Source: Niveispirillum sp943371025 (GTDB taxonomy: Bacteria > Pseudomonadota > Alphaproteobacteria > Azospirillales > Azospirillaceae). Taken from it: a stretch of 64,000 nucleotides of DNA. The position numbers and the translations under genes were made by a program. Location: the NCBI GenBank assembly GCA_943371025.1, contig CALRTC020000029.1:18932-82931 (forward strand), in the 5' to 3' direction. This document shows, in pieces, positions 27,599-36,401 of this stretch (position 1 is its first letter; the number at the start of each line of letters is the position of its first letter). The notes under the pieces were generated by a model that did no database searches, was not told the origin of the DNA, and worked only from the letters and a program-made list of their open reading frames with translations.

Positions 27599-27865
27599 TC
27601 AGTCGCGCCCGCCCCAGCGCCAGTGCATGTCCCCTTCCGTGCGCCCTTCGATGAACCAGAAGAACAGGCCCGTGCAGACCGCCGTCCAGGCCAGGGCGAT
27701 CAGACCGGGCCAGGGGTGCGGCATGTCGCCGACCATGAATTTCAACACCACCATGCCAACCGCCAGGACGACAGCGAAAGCCAGGATCGACAGCCAACCT
27801 TCCCAGGTACGCGGGGAAAAGCCGTAGCCGAAACGCTTCGGGCCGAACCAGCGACGCCGCTCCAT
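27599..27865 (-). CDS. Small conserved two-TM membrane protein
   Basis: 88 residues from the ATG at 27865. N-terminal basic/aromatic lead (MERRRWFGPKRFGYGFSPRTWEGW), then two hydrophobic segments (LSILAFAVVLAVGMVVLKFM and LIALAWTAVCTGLFFWFIEG) and a short charged tail. The opening, with FGxGFxPxxWxGW, recurs in short uncharacterised inner-membrane proteins of proteobacteria. Function unknown. It lies between the AraC gene (convergent) and the Mpo1-like gene (same strand). Confidence 0.65.
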   Translation of the reverse strand: MERRRWFGPKRFGYGFSPRTWEGWLSILAFAVVLAVGMVVLKFMVGDMPHPWPGLIALAWTAVCTGLFFWFIEGRTEGDMHWRWGGRD

Positions 27866-27925
27866 CACAACTTCCTCCGGCAAGATGATGTGATGGACAT
27901 TACTCCTTTTGCGCGAGTTCGGCAA

Positions 27926-28264
27926 TCAGACTCGGTCCGCCCCGCGGAAGCCCGACAGGACGTAACGAGGGAAGGTGACGACCTGTTCCAGGCTGACCCG
28001 GCCCAGGAAATCCAGCGGCCCGTCGAACGGTTCCGGTACCACCGCCTCGCGCTTGTGGCCGATACCCTGCATCACCAGCCCGACGGGCAGGGCCAGCAGA
28101 GCCAGGCCGCCCAGGGACCAGTCGCCCTGGACCAGACCCAGCCACAGGCAAGCGGGGATGGCGGCGGCCATGAAGGGGGCGGACAGGAAATGCAGGATCA
28201 GGTTCACCCGGTCCCGATGCCGGGGCTCATAGCCCTGCCACTGCCGCTGCAACAGCGTCATCAT
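27926..28264 (-). CDS. Mpo1/DUF962-like small membrane protein
   Basis: 112 residues from the ATG at 28264; AGGAG lies about 10 nt upstream. It shows two to four hydrophobic segments and the pattern HRDRVNLILHFLSAPF, GIGHKREAVVPEPFDGP, LEQVVTFPRYVLSG. This resembles DUF962/Mpo1-like proteins (His-rich, endomembrane fatty-acid dioxygenases in yeast; bacterial members often misnamed terminase). Whether it has dioxygenase activity is untested. It is divergent from tetR, with a strong palindromic operator between them, so it is probably the regulated gene. Confidence 0.6.
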   Translation of the reverse strand: MMTLLQRQWQGYEPRHRDRVNLILHFLSAPFMAAAIPACLWLGLVQGDWSLGGLALLALPVGLVMQGIGHKREAVVPEPFDGPLDFLGRVSLEQVVTFPRYVLSGFRGADRV

Positions 28265-28330
28265 AAGTGATCTCTCCTGGGACAATCCGCACCTTGCCCA
28301 CTGTGGGCGGCGGTGCGATCTTAACGGTGA

Positions 28331-28351
28331 TTAGATTGGCGACCAATCTAA
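28331..28351. promoter_or_regulatory. TetR-type operator palindrome
   Basis: TTAGATTGG-CGA-CCAATCTAA is a perfect 9-bp inverted repeat with a 3-bp centre, placed between the divergent Mpo1-like and tetR genes and about 12 bp before the tetR start. This is the expected size and position for autoregulation and control of the divergent gene. Confidence 0.75.
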
Positions 28352-28362
28352 ACAGTGTCAAG

Positions 28363-28962
28363 ATGCGATGGATGCATATGCGGCAGACCCCCTATCACCA
28401 TGGCGATCTGCGCCGGGCCCTGGTTGAGGCGGCGCTGGCGGAACTGCGCGAACAGGGACCGGACGGGCTGTCGCTCAGGGCCTGTGCGCGCAGGGCCGGG
28501 GTGACGCCGGCCGCCCCCACGCATCATTTCGGCAATGCCGATGGCCTGCTGGATGCGCTGTCGGTGGAAGGATTCGCGCTGCTGACCCAGGCGCTGCGGC
28601 AGGCCAGGCAGGCGGCGGCGGGGGCCGATGCGGCGCTGGCGGCCTGCGGCATGGCGTACCTGGATTTCGCCGCGCGGGAGCCGGCTTTGTACCGGCTGAT
28701 GTTCCGGCGCTGTGCCGCCCCACATCGCGGCCCGGATGATCCGCTGCGCGTGGGCGGGGCGGAAGCGGCGGCGGAGGTGGGCATGGCCCTGGCAGGTGCG
28801 CTGACGGCGCGCAGCATGGGGACCGAGGATCTGGCGGAACGCACAAGGCTGGCCTGGGCGGGCGTGCATGGGCTGGCGCTGCTGCCATTGCCGCCCGACG
28901 ATGCGGGGCCGTCACCGGACCGGATGGTCAATCGGCTGATGGTGGCGCTGCTGGCACCGTGA
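28363..28962 (+). CDS. TetR-family regulator
   Basis: 199 residues from the ATG at 28363 (two more in-frame ATGs follow within 15 bp). The HTH is typical: HHGDLRRALVEAALAELREQ, LSLRACARRAGVTPAAPTHHF then GNADGLLDALSVEG. The C-terminal TetR_C-like domain has LYRLMFRRCAAPH. It is divergent from the Mpo1-like gene, and the perfect palindrome at 28331-28351 is its probable binding site. Ligand unknown. Confidence 0.88.
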   Translation: MRWMHMRQTPYHHGDLRRALVEAALAELREQGPDGLSLRACARRAGVTPAAPTHHFGNADGLLDALSVEGFALLTQALRQARQAAAGADAALAACGMAYLDFAAREPALYRLMFRRCAAPHRGPDDPLRVGGAEAAAEVGMALAGALTARSMGTEDLAERTRLAWAGVHGLALLPLPPDDAGPSPDRMVNRLMVALLAP

Positions 28963-28988
28963 CGCTGCTGGCGCCGTGACGCTGGTCA

Positions 28989-29483
28989 TCACGGTTCGGC
29001 CAGGCGTGCCAGGTCATCCCCGCTGATCCCCATCAGGGTCACCGGTTCCGTCACCGCACCCAGGGCGCGATAGAACAGGGCGGCGCGGATATTGGCGGGG
29101 CGGGCGTGCCAGGACAGCCAGTTCAGCCCGTCGGCCCGCGCCAGCCGGGCAGCGGCGGACAGCAGGGCACGGCCGATGCCGGACCGGCGCGACCCCGGCT
29201 CCACATAGAGATTTTCCAGCACCAGCCCGCCCGTGGCCGACTGGCTGTCATAGCCGCGGGTCAGCAGGGTCAGACCGGCGGGACGGCCGGCGCGTTCGGC
29301 GATCAGGCAGGTGAACAGGGGCCGGGCGCCGAAGCCCTGAAGCCGGAACAGGGCCGGGGTCAGGGCGGGCGGGTCCATGCCTTCTTCCGCCGACAGGGCG
29401 GCGATCAGGGCACAAACAAGTTCGGCGTCCGCTTGGGTTGCCCCACGGACGCCGATCTCAGCAGGCGCTTGCTGCTTGTCCAC
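28989..29483 (-). CDS. GNAT-family N-acetyltransferase
   Basis: 164 residues with a single GNAT fold: IGVRGATQADAELVCALIAAL at the N-terminus, VLENLYVEPGSRRSGIGRALL as the acetyl-CoA-binding motif A, and NWLSWHARPANIRAALFYRALGA at the end. Substrate unknown. Its start is 4 bp after the leuB stop on the same strand, so it is probably the last gene of a leuD-leuB transcript, although a link to leucine biosynthesis is not established. Confidence 0.82.
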   Translation of the reverse strand: MDKQQAPAEIGVRGATQADAELVCALIAALSAEEGMDPPALTPALFRLQGFGARPLFTCLIAERAGRPAGLTLLTRGYDSQSATGGLVLENLYVEPGSRRSGIGRALLSAAARLARADGLNWLSWHARPANIRAALFYRALGAVTEPVTLMGISGDDLARLAEP

Positions 29484-29487
29484 CGGA

Positions 29488-30609
29488 TCAGGCGGCGGCG
29501 GCAGCCAGCTTGTCCATCTCGCGCAGGATGCTGTCGGCCATGACGGAGGTCGAGCACTTGGCCATGCCCGGCTGCATGATGTCGCCCGTGCGCATGCCGG
29601 TGTTCAGCACATTCTCCACCGCCGTTTCCAGGATGTCTGCCTCGGCCTGCAGGTCAAACGACCAGCGCAGGGCCATGGCGAAGGACAGGAACATGGCGAT
29701 CGGGTTGGCCAGATCGCGGCCGGCAATGTCCGGGGCCGAACCATGCACCGGCTCGTACAGGGCCTTGCGCTTGCCATTGGCGTCCGTCGCGCCCAGCGAG
29801 GCGCTGGGCAGCATGCCGATGGAACCGGTCAGCATGGAGGCTTCGTCCGACAGGATGTCGCCGAACAGATTGTCGGTGACGATCACGTCGAACTGCTTGG
29901 GATTGCGCACCAGCTGCATGGCGGCGGCGTCGGCCAACATGTGGCTCAGCTCCACATCGGCATATTCGGCCTTGTGCAGGGCGATGACTTCCTGACGCCA
30001 CAGCAGGCCGGATTCCATCACATTGCCCTTGTCGGACGAACAGACCTTGTTGCCGCGCTTGCGCGCCAGTTCGAAGGCCACGCGGGCCACACGCTGGATC
30101 TCGTGCGTGTCATAGACCTGGGTGTTGATGCCGCGACGCTCGCCATTGGGCAGGGTGGTGATGCCGCGCGGTTCGCCGAAATAGACGCCGCCGGTCAGTT
30201 CGCGCACGATCATGATGTCCAGGCCGCGCACGACGTCGGGCTTCAGCGTGGAAGCATCGACCAGTGCGTCGAACACCTTGGCCGGGCGCAGGTTGGCGAA
30301 CAGCTCCATCTCCTTGCGCAGGCGCAGCAGACCGGCCTCCGGGCGCTTGTCGAAGCCCAGATTGTCCCACTTCGGACCGCCCACGGCGGCCAGCAGCACG
30401 GCGTCCACGGCCAGGGCGCGGGCCATGGTCTCGTCCGTCAGCGGCGTGCCATGCGCGTCATAGGAGCAGCCGCCGACCAGGCCTTCTTCGACCGCGAATT
30501 CGATGCCGCGCTTGCGGGCATACCAGTCGATGACGCGGCGGACCTGACGCATGACCTCGGGACCGATCCCGTCGCCCGGCAGCAGAAGGAGCGAACGCTT
30601 CGTCGACAT
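29488..30609 (-). CDS. leuB: 3-isopropylmalate dehydrogenase
   Basis: 373 residues from the ATG at 30609 (MSTKRSLLLLPGDGIGPEVM). It catalyses NAD-dependent oxidative decarboxylation of 3-isopropylmalate to 2-oxoisocaproate in leucine synthesis. Family signatures are present: YDTHEIQRVARVAFELARKR, NLFGDILSDEASMLTGSIGMLPSASL (metal-site loop) and EPVHGSAPDIAGRDLANPI. The upstream extension to 30687 is not supported. leuD lies 129 bp upstream on the same strand; leuC is not in the window. Confidence 0.96.
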   Translation of the reverse strand: MSTKRSLLLLPGDGIGPEVMRQVRRVIDWYARKRGIEFAVEEGLVGGCSYDAHGTPLTDETMARALAVDAVLLAAVGGPKWDNLGFDKRPEAGLLRLRKEMELFANLRPAKVFDALVDASTLKPDVVRGLDIMIVRELTGGVYFGEPRGITTLPNGERRGINTQVYDTHEIQRVARVAFELARKRGNKVCSSDKGNVMESGLLWRQEVIALHKAEYADVELSHMLADAAAMQLVRNPKQFDVIVTDNLFGDILSDEASMLTGSIGMLPSASLGATDANGKRKALYEPVHGSAPDIAGRDLANPIAMFLSFAMALRWSFDLQAEADILETAVENVLNTGMRTGDIMQPGMAKCSTSVMADSILREMDKLAAAAA

Positions 30610-30738
30610 TGGAATACCTCTGTATGTTTGCTTGGCAGTAGCGGCTGTCGTCCGGCCGCCGGTGATGTCATAGACCTTCGCGGGCACGACGCCAAGAGGC
30701 GCCGCACCCCACCTTCGGATGGTGCTGGCCCGATTGGG

Positions 30739-31350
30739 TCAGGAAGCCCAGAGCCAGGGCTGGCCCTGCTTGGCCGTGCCTTCGAACGCGTCGATGGCGT
30801 CGGCGTTGCGCAGGGTCAGACCGATATCGTCCCAGCCATTCAACAGGCACTGGCGACGGAACGGCTCCACGTCGAAGCCGATCTTCTCTCCGTCCGGCAG
30901 GGTGATTTCCTGCGCTTCCAGATCGACGGTGAAGGTGGCGTTGGCGCCATTGTCGGCGGCGGCCATCAGCTTTTCCACCACCTCGGTCGGCAGGCGGATG
31001 GGCAGGATGCCGTTCTTGAAGCAGTTATTGAAGAAGATGTCGGCAAAGCTGGGCGCGATGACGCAGCGGATGCCGAAATCGGCCAGCGCCCAGGGCGCAT
31101 GTTCGCGGCTAGAGCCGCAGCCGAAATTGTCGCCGGCGACGACAATCTTGGCCTGGCGATAGGCCGGCTTGTTCAGCACGAAGTCGGGCACCTCGGCGCC
31201 ATCCTTGAAGCGCATCGAGGCGAACAGGCCGGCACCCAGGCCCGTGCGCTTGATCGTCTTCAGATAGTCGGCCGGAATGATCATGTCCGTATCGACATTC
31301 ATGAGACGCAGCGGGGCGGCGACGCCGGTGAGCTGAACAAACTTTTCCAT
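30739..31350 (-). CDS. leuD: 3-isopropylmalate dehydratase small subunit
   Basis: 203 residues from the ATG at 31350 (MEKFVQLTGVAAPL). It is the swivelling small subunit of the isopropylmalate isomerase. Signatures include NVDTDMIIPADYLKTI, the substrate loop GDNFGCGSSREHAPWAL, and FADIFFNNCFKNGILPI. It needs LeuC, which is not encoded here, so leuC must be elsewhere. Followed by leuB. Confidence 0.96.
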   Translation of the reverse strand: MEKFVQLTGVAAPLRLMNVDTDMIIPADYLKTIKRTGLGAGLFASMRFKDGAEVPDFVLNKPAYRQAKIVVAGDNFGCGSSREHAPWALADFGIRCVIAPSFADIFFNNCFKNGILPIRLPTEVVEKLMAAADNGANATFTVDLEAQEITLPDGEKIGFDVEPFRRQCLLNGWDDIGLTLRNADAIDAFEGTAKQGQPWLWAS

Positions 31351-31549
31351 GGGGACAATCCGACCGAAAAGAGGATCAAACGGCCCCCGTTTTGCCATGC
31401 GGCCGGTGTGCGGCGCAATACATGATCGTTGGAAGGCAGCCCTGCGACAGAAGCTTGCGTGGAATTCGACCTTGGCCGGGATGGCAAGTGGGCGCCGGCA
31501 TCACTATCTTAACCTTAACCAAGAAGGTCATAAGTGGAGGTTCGGCGCC

Positions 31550-31924
31550 ATGCGTGTGTTTCGGATCACCCTGTCGGTCGGGGATATCGACCATGCGACC
31601 CGGTTCTATCAGGCGCTGCTGGCCCAGCCCGGCAGCCGCGTGTCGCCGGGCCGGCAGCATTTCGACCTGGGCCAGATGGTGCTGGCCTGCTACGCGCCCT
31701 CCGCGGAAGGGGACCCGTCCCCGCCGACGCCGCTGTCCCAGCCCCTGCATTTCGCCGTCCATGATCTGGAGGCGTTTTACGAGCGCGCGACGGTCGCCGG
31801 TGCCCTGTTTGGGCCCGACGATGCCATCACCGACGATAAATGGGGCGAACGCGGCTTCACCTGCCGCGACCCGTTCGGCAACAAGCTGCACTTTGTGGAG
31901 GCGGGGACGGAGTTTGCGGGGTAG
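31550..31924 (+). CDS. VOC-superfamily (glyoxalase/bleomycin-resistance-like) protein
   Basis: 124 residues; GGAGG lies 9 nt before the ATG at 31550. A single VOC module pair is visible: VFRITLSVGDIDHATRFYQALL, HFDLGQMVLACY, LHFAVHDLEAFYERATVAGAL and the closing RGFTCRDPFGNKLHFVEAGTE. The final Glu and the His residues suggest a metal site. Substrate unknown. It is divergent from leuD across a 200-bp gap. Confidence 0.85.
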   Translation: MRVFRITLSVGDIDHATRFYQALLAQPGSRVSPGRQHFDLGQMVLACYAPSAEGDPSPPTPLSQPLHFAVHDLEAFYERATVAGALFGPDDAITDDKWGERGFTCRDPFGNKLHFVEAGTEFAG

Positions 31925-31971
31925 GGGGTGGTCTTTGGCCAGCAGTTCGGTGTGATTTCAAGCATCACGCC

Positions 31972-32087
31972 CCCGTCACCCCGGCGAAAGCCGGGGCCCA
32001 GCGTGAGGCGCGGTCAGCGCCGATAAGACTCATATCGCGGCAGACGCCGCTCTACGCCTGGGCCCCGGCTTTCGCCGGGGTGACGGG
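31972..32087. repeat. Inverted pair of REP-like palindromes (BIME-like)
   Basis: Two perfect inverted copies of a 30-bp sequence (31972-32001 and 32058-32087) built on CCCCGGCGAAAGCCGGGG, separated by 56 bp. A third degenerate unit lies around 32141-32162. Related copies occur elsewhere in the window. They fill the 289-bp gap between the VOC gene and tctC. Confidence 0.85.
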
Positions 32088-32213
32088 AGAAGGGACGGAA
32101 AACGACGTGCCCACAGCTTAACTTTGCGCCCATGAGCGCCCATGGGCCTTCGCCGGGATAACGGAAGAAAGGAGCGGGGCGGTACCATCTGGACCGCCCC
32201 GTCCCGCCCCCCC

Positions 32214-33185
32214 TCAATCCGCATAGACCCCGGCGGCGGTGATGACCGGCTTCCAGCGGTCGATTTCCGATGCCACGAAATCGCCCAGCGCCTTGGGCGT
32301 GGCGCGGGCCTCTGCCACCGGCTCGGTGCCCAGCTCGTTGAAGCGCTGCTTCACCATGTCGTCCTTCAAGGCCACCTTCAGGGCGTCCGACAGCTTGTTC
32401 ACAACCGCGTCGGGCGTGCCCTTGGGGGCGTAGAGCCCGTGCCACACGGCCACTTCCAGCCCTGGCAGTCCCGCTTCCTTCGTTGTCGGCAGGTCGGGCA
32501 GGGAGGCGACGCGGGTGGCCGTGGTCACGGCATAGGCCTTGACGGCCCCGCCCTTGATCTGGCCCGTGGTATTGGTGGTCTGATCGCAGAGCAGATCGAC
32601 CTGACCCGCCACCAGATCATTCATGGCCGGCCCCGTGCCCTTGTAGGGGACGGTGGTCAGCGGCGTGGCCAGCGCCTGCATGAACAGCATGCCGCACAGA
32701 TGCGAGGCGGCCCCCACGCCGGCATTGGCCAGCGTCACCTTGTCAGGATTGGCCTTCACATAGGCGACCAGTTCCTTCAGGTCCTTGGCCGGGAAATCCT
32801 TGCGCGCCACGATGGTCATGGGCACGTCGGTGACCAGCCCGATGGGCGCGAAGTCGGTTTTGGCATTGTAGGGCAGCTTGCGATAGAGCGTGGCCGCCGT
32901 GGCCTGGCCGATATGGTGCAGCAGCAGGGTGTAGCCGTCGGGATCGGCCTTGGCCACGCGCGCCGCCCCGATGGTGCCGCCGGCCCCGCCGACATTTTCC
33001 ACCACCACCTGCTGGCCCAGAGTCTTGCTCATCGACTGGGCAACCAGACGGGCGACGGTATCGGTCGGCCCGCCGGCGGCGAATGGCACCACCATGGTGA
33101 CGGGGCGGGTCGGATAATCCTGGGCCGGGGCCGTGGCGACCCCGATCAGCAAGGCCGCCACAAGGGCGAAGGGTGCGAAGCGCAT
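32214..33185 (-). CDS. tctC: Tripartite tricarboxylate transporter substrate-binding protein
   Basis: 323 residues from the ATG at 33185. A signal peptide (MRFAPFALVAALLIGVATAPA) precedes a Bug/TctC fold: YPTRPVTMVVPFAAGGPTDTVARL (family opening), QQVVVENVGGAGGTIGAARV, YTLLLHHIGQATAATLY and VAVWHGLYAPKGTPDAVV. It binds a carboxylate in the periplasm and delivers it to TctAB. It is the third gene of the tctB-tctA-tctC operon, starting 60 bp after tctA. No tctDE two-component system accompanies it. Confidence 0.92.
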   Translation of the reverse strand: MRFAPFALVAALLIGVATAPAQDYPTRPVTMVVPFAAGGPTDTVARLVAQSMSKTLGQQVVVENVGGAGGTIGAARVAKADPDGYTLLLHHIGQATAATLYRKLPYNAKTDFAPIGLVTDVPMTIVARKDFPAKDLKELVAYVKANPDKVTLANAGVGAASHLCGMLFMQALATPLTTVPYKGTGPAMNDLVAGQVDLLCDQTTNTTGQIKGGAVKAYAVTTATRVASLPDLPTTKEAGLPGLEVAVWHGLYAPKGTPDAVVNKLSDALKVALKDDMVKQRFNELGTEPVAEARATPKALGDFVASEIDRWKPVITAAGVYAD

Positions 33186-33244
33186 GGATCCTCCTGTTTG
33201 TTTGTTATCGGTTGATGGTTGCAACGCCCGGCATGGCGGGACGC

Positions 33245-34753
33245 TCACTCTTCCTCGTGGAACACTTCCTCGCGCCGTTTGCGGACCGAGGGCAGCAGCA
33301 CCAGGGCCAGCAGGATCACGGCCACGACCAGCAACGCCGCCGACAGCGGCCGCGTCACGAACACCGTCGGGTCGCCTCTAGCGATCAGGAAGGACCGGCG
33401 CAGGTTCTCCTCCATCAGCGGGCCCAGCACGAAGGCCAGCAGCAGAGGGGCGGGTTCGAACCCGTTCTTCAGCAGGAAATAGCCTACGCCGCCGAACAGG
33501 GCGACCAGCATGACATCCACCCCCGACGAATTGATGGAATAGACGCCGATGCAGCAGAACATCAGGATGGCCGGGAACAGGATGCGATAGGGCACCTTCA
33601 GCAGCCGCACCCAGACGCCGACCAGGGGCAGGTTGATGATGACCAGCATGGCATTGCCGATCCACATGCTGGCGACCATGCCCCAGAACAGGGTCGGATT
33701 CTCGGTCATCACCTGGGGCCCCGGCACGATGCCCTGGATGGTCATGGCGCCCACCATCATGGCCATGACGGCATTAGGCGGAATGCCCAGGGTCAGCAGC
33801 GGGATGAAACTGGTCTGCGCGCCGGCATTATTGGCGCTTTCCGGGCCCGCCACCCCTTCGATGGCGCCCTTGCCGAAGCGCGACGGCGTCTTGGACAGCT
33901 TCTTTTCCAGCGTATAGCTGGCATAGGGGGCCAGCACGGCCCCGTTGCCGGGCAGGATGCCCAGGACCGAGCCCAGGGCCGTGCCGCGCAGCACGGCGGG
34001 AAAGCTCTGCTTGATATCGGCCCAGGTCGGCATCAGGCCCGTGATCTTCGCCCCGATCACCGACCGGTCCTGGGTCTTTTCCAGATTGCGCAGGATTTCC
34101 GCCACGCCGAACAGGCCGACGGCCAGGGTGGTGAAATTGATGCCTTCCGCGATCTGGGGGATGTCGAAGGTCAGGCGCTGTTCCCCGGTTTCGATGTCCG
34201 ATCCCACACAGCCCAGCAGCAGGCCGACAATGATCATGGCCACGGCCTTCAGCACCGATCCCGATGCCAGCACGGTGGCCCCGATCAGCCCCACCAGCAT
34301 CAGCGCGAAATATTCCGGCGGCCCGAAATTCTGCGCAAACGCGGCCAGCAGCGGCCCGAACAAGGCCACCAGCAGGGTGGCGACCGATCCGGCGAAGAAG
34401 GAGCCCAATGCTGCGATGGCCAGCGCCGGCCCCGCCCGCCCCCGCTTCGCCATCTGGTGCCCGTCCAGCGTGGTGACGACGGACGAGGTTTCGCCCGGCA
34501 TGTTCACCAGGATGGCCGTGGTGCTGCCGCCATACTGGGCGCCGTAATAGATGCCGGCCAGCATGATCAGGGCCCCCAGCGGGTCCAGATAGAAGGTGAT
34601 GGGCAGCAGGATGGCGATGGTGGCAATGGGCCCCAGGCCCGGCAGCACCCCGATCAGGGTGCCGACCAGCGCGCCGGTGAAGCACAGCGCCAGATTGATG
34701 GGGGAGGCGGCGGCCCCGAATCCCATGGCAAGGTTGGAGAACACATCATTCAT
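33245..34753 (-). CDS. tctA: Tripartite tricarboxylate transporter large permease
   Basis: 502 residues with about eleven hydrophobic helices. Hallmarks: ALVGTLIGVLPGLGPIATIAILLPITFYLDP, GIYYGAQYGGSTTAILVNMPGE and LGILPGNGAVLAPYASY (the two Gly/Pro-rich signature loops), GIPPNAVMAMMVGAM. It is the large membrane channel of the TTT system (Na+ or H+ coupled uptake of di- or tricarboxylates). 3 bp separate it from the tctB stop. Confidence 0.94.
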   Translation of the reverse strand: MNDVFSNLAMGFGAAASPINLALCFTGALVGTLIGVLPGLGPIATIAILLPITFYLDPLGALIMLAGIYYGAQYGGSTTAILVNMPGETSSVVTTLDGHQMAKRGRAGPALAIAALGSFFAGSVATLLVALFGPLLAAFAQNFGPPEYFALMLVGLIGATVLASGSVLKAVAMIIVGLLLGCVGSDIETGEQRLTFDIPQIAEGINFTTLAVGLFGVAEILRNLEKTQDRSVIGAKITGLMPTWADIKQSFPAVLRGTALGSVLGILPGNGAVLAPYASYTLEKKLSKTPSRFGKGAIEGVAGPESANNAGAQTSFIPLLTLGIPPNAVMAMMVGAMTIQGIVPGPQVMTENPTLFWGMVASMWIGNAMLVIINLPLVGVWVRLLKVPYRILFPAILMFCCIGVYSINSSGVDVMLVALFGGVGYFLLKNGFEPAPLLLAFVLGPLMEENLRRSFLIARGDPTVFVTRPLSAALLVVAVILLALVLLPSVRKRREEVFHEEE

Positions 34754-34756
34754 GGT

Positions 34757-35203
34757 TCACACCCGCGGCCAGAGGGGGAAGGGCAGACCAAGCGCCAGTA
34801 CGAACAGCCCGACGGCAAACAGGATCAGCACCACGCTGACCACCGCCAGCTCGCGCCATTTCGTGTCCTCCTCCGCGATTGCGGCGATACCGAACAGCAG
34901 GGCGGACGCGATGACCAGCCCCAGCGGCCGGATGGCCAGGCCGAAGGCGACGATGGCACCCAGCAGCGGCAGCGCCTGGCGCCAGTGCAGCCGGTCCAGC
35001 GGCGGCCCGTCCAGCACCAGCGACCGGGCGGCGATGACCAGCCCCATCAGGCCCGTCAGCGCGGCCAGCACGGTGGGGAAATAGCCCGGCCCCATGCGGG
35101 ATGCCGTGCCCATCTTCAATTCACCCAGCTGGCTGAAGGCCAGGATCGATAAAAGGATCAGGGCGATGCCGCCCACCAGATCCTGGGGGCTACGCACGCG
35201 CAT
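34757..35203 (-). CDS. tctB: Tripartite tricarboxylate transporter small permease
   Basis: 148 residues from the ATG at 35203 (MRVRSPQDLVGGIALILLS). Four hydrophobic helices, with the family motif GTASRMGPGYFPTVLAALTGLMGL after the first. It is the small integral-membrane partner of TctA. It is the first gene of the operon; an in-frame extension upstream (to 35383) is not supported. Confidence 0.9.
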   Translation of the reverse strand: MRVRSPQDLVGGIALILLSILAFSQLGELKMGTASRMGPGYFPTVLAALTGLMGLVIAARSLVLDGPPLDRLHWRQALPLLGAIVAFGLAIRPLGLVIASALLFGIAAIAEEDTKWRELAVVSVVLILFAVGLFVLALGLPFPLWPRV

Positions 35204-35396
35204 GGCGCACCTCCCCCGGACAGCGGAACCCCTTGAACGCGGAAAATCGCATTCGTCCGTCCCTCCCTGTTGTCCCCCGGTTTCTTGGCCGGTCGTGATG
35301 CCGGATGCCGGGGTGACTGGCTGTGCGCCAGGATCAACAGTAACAAGGCAGACCCCATGTCGCAATGTCGCAAGGGGCGGCAAAAGGCGTGGCAGA

Positions 35397-36299
35397 TCAG
35401 TTGATCGGCTGGATCGACACGTCCAGCCACAGGCGACTGTCGTTCAGCGGCGTTTCCGGCGGCAGGTCGGGGTTTTTCAGCCGGAAGACCCGCGCGCTCT
35501 GATAGCGCGTGATGGGGAAGATCATGGACGTGGAAGGATGGTCCTGCATGAAGCGGCGCAGGTCCCCGTGGGCGACCATCTTCTGCAACCCGTCGGTCAG
35601 GCGCCGGGCCAGTTCCGGTTCGTTCGGTGCCACGAACAGATACATGGGCAGGGGGTAGACCAGCAGCAGCCGGTCATAGACCATGATGCCGGGGTCCTTC
35701 ATGGCCGTCACCTCCCCGTCGATCTCGTTCAGGGCGCGAGGAAGATAGTCGCAGCCGCCATCATGCAGGGCCGGATAGGCCAGATCGATCCAGGCCATTT
35801 CCACCACGCGCAGCCCGGCAGCGCGCAGCACGGTCGTGTCGGGCCAGAAGGCCCCCTGGCAGGCCTTCAGCTTGCCCAGCTGTTCCAGACTGGTGATGGC
35901 GTCGAATTCGGCCTTGCGGTCGGTACGGATGACCAGCGCCCGCTGCCCTGTCAGCCCCATATCCAGCGGGATGCGGATGGGCGGCACCATGAATTCGCGC
36001 TGGATGTTGGTCGTGGTCCAGAGCAGGTCCAGCCGATGATGCTGCAACTGTGCCAGCAGACGCGCCTGGGGCACATCCTCCGGCACCTTCTGCAGCCGGG
36101 CCGGCCCATAGCCATCGGCGGTATCCGCCAGCAGCCGTTCGATCAGGTCAAGATAATAGGAGCGGACATTCAACCCGGCAGGGGAGGCATTATGTTCGAT
36201 GCGATAGACCTTCACGCCGCCGTGTGTGTCGGCGGCAAGCCCTGCCCCCCCGGGCGCCAACAGCACCGCAAGCAGCAGAATGGCCGCCAGCCACCGCAT
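35397..36299 (-). CDS. Periplasmic amino-acid-binding-like (SBP_bac_3-type) protein without transporter
   Basis: 300 residues from the ATG at 36299. A signal peptide (MRWLAAILLLAVLLAPGGAGLAA) is followed by a two-lobe solute-binding fold: VKVYRIEHNASPAGLNVRSYYLDLIERLL, DLLWTTTNIQREF, GQRALVIRTDRKAEFDAITSLEQLG, YDRLLLVYPLPMYLFVAPNEPEL. No ABC permease is near, and such orphan proteins often act as sensors or enzymes. Ligand unknown. A strong palindrome lies immediately upstream (36332-36353). Confidence 0.68.
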   Translation of the reverse strand: MRWLAAILLLAVLLAPGGAGLAADTHGGVKVYRIEHNASPAGLNVRSYYLDLIERLLADTADGYGPARLQKVPEDVPQARLLAQLQHHRLDLLWTTTNIQREFMVPPIRIPLDMGLTGQRALVIRTDRKAEFDAITSLEQLGKLKACQGAFWPDTTVLRAAGLRVVEMAWIDLAYPALHDGGCDYLPRALNEIDGEVTAMKDPGIMVYDRLLLVYPLPMYLFVAPNEPELARRLTDGLQKMVAHGDLRRFMQDHPSTSMIFPITRYQSARVFRLKNPDLPPETPLNDSRLWLDVSIQPIN

Positions 36300-36331
36300 C
36301 CAGGATCTCCCGCCCGTCACTTCCCCGTGGC

Positions 36332-36353
36332 TGCATACATTGACATGTATGCA
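36332..36353. promoter_or_regulatory. Operator-like palindrome upstream of the solute-binding protein gene
   Basis: TGCATACAT-TGAC-ATGTATGCA is a perfect 9-bp inverted repeat with a 4-bp centre, 33-54 bp before the start codon. Its half-site GCATAC also occurs in the palindrome at 15552 but with different spacing. Confidence 0.55.
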
Positions 36354-36401
36354 TATGCCCAGCGGCATCATAACCCACGAGCGCAAATACCGCGCCCTTC
36401 A

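Noticed and set aside
33440..33470. GGGTTCGAACCC, similar to a tRNA T-arm
   Set aside because: It lies inside the tctA coding sequence and no acceptor or anticodon arms can be folded around it.
33173..35152. 659-codon plus-strand frame opposite tctA/tctB
   Set aside because: It is Gln/His-rich shadow sequence of the real transporter genes.
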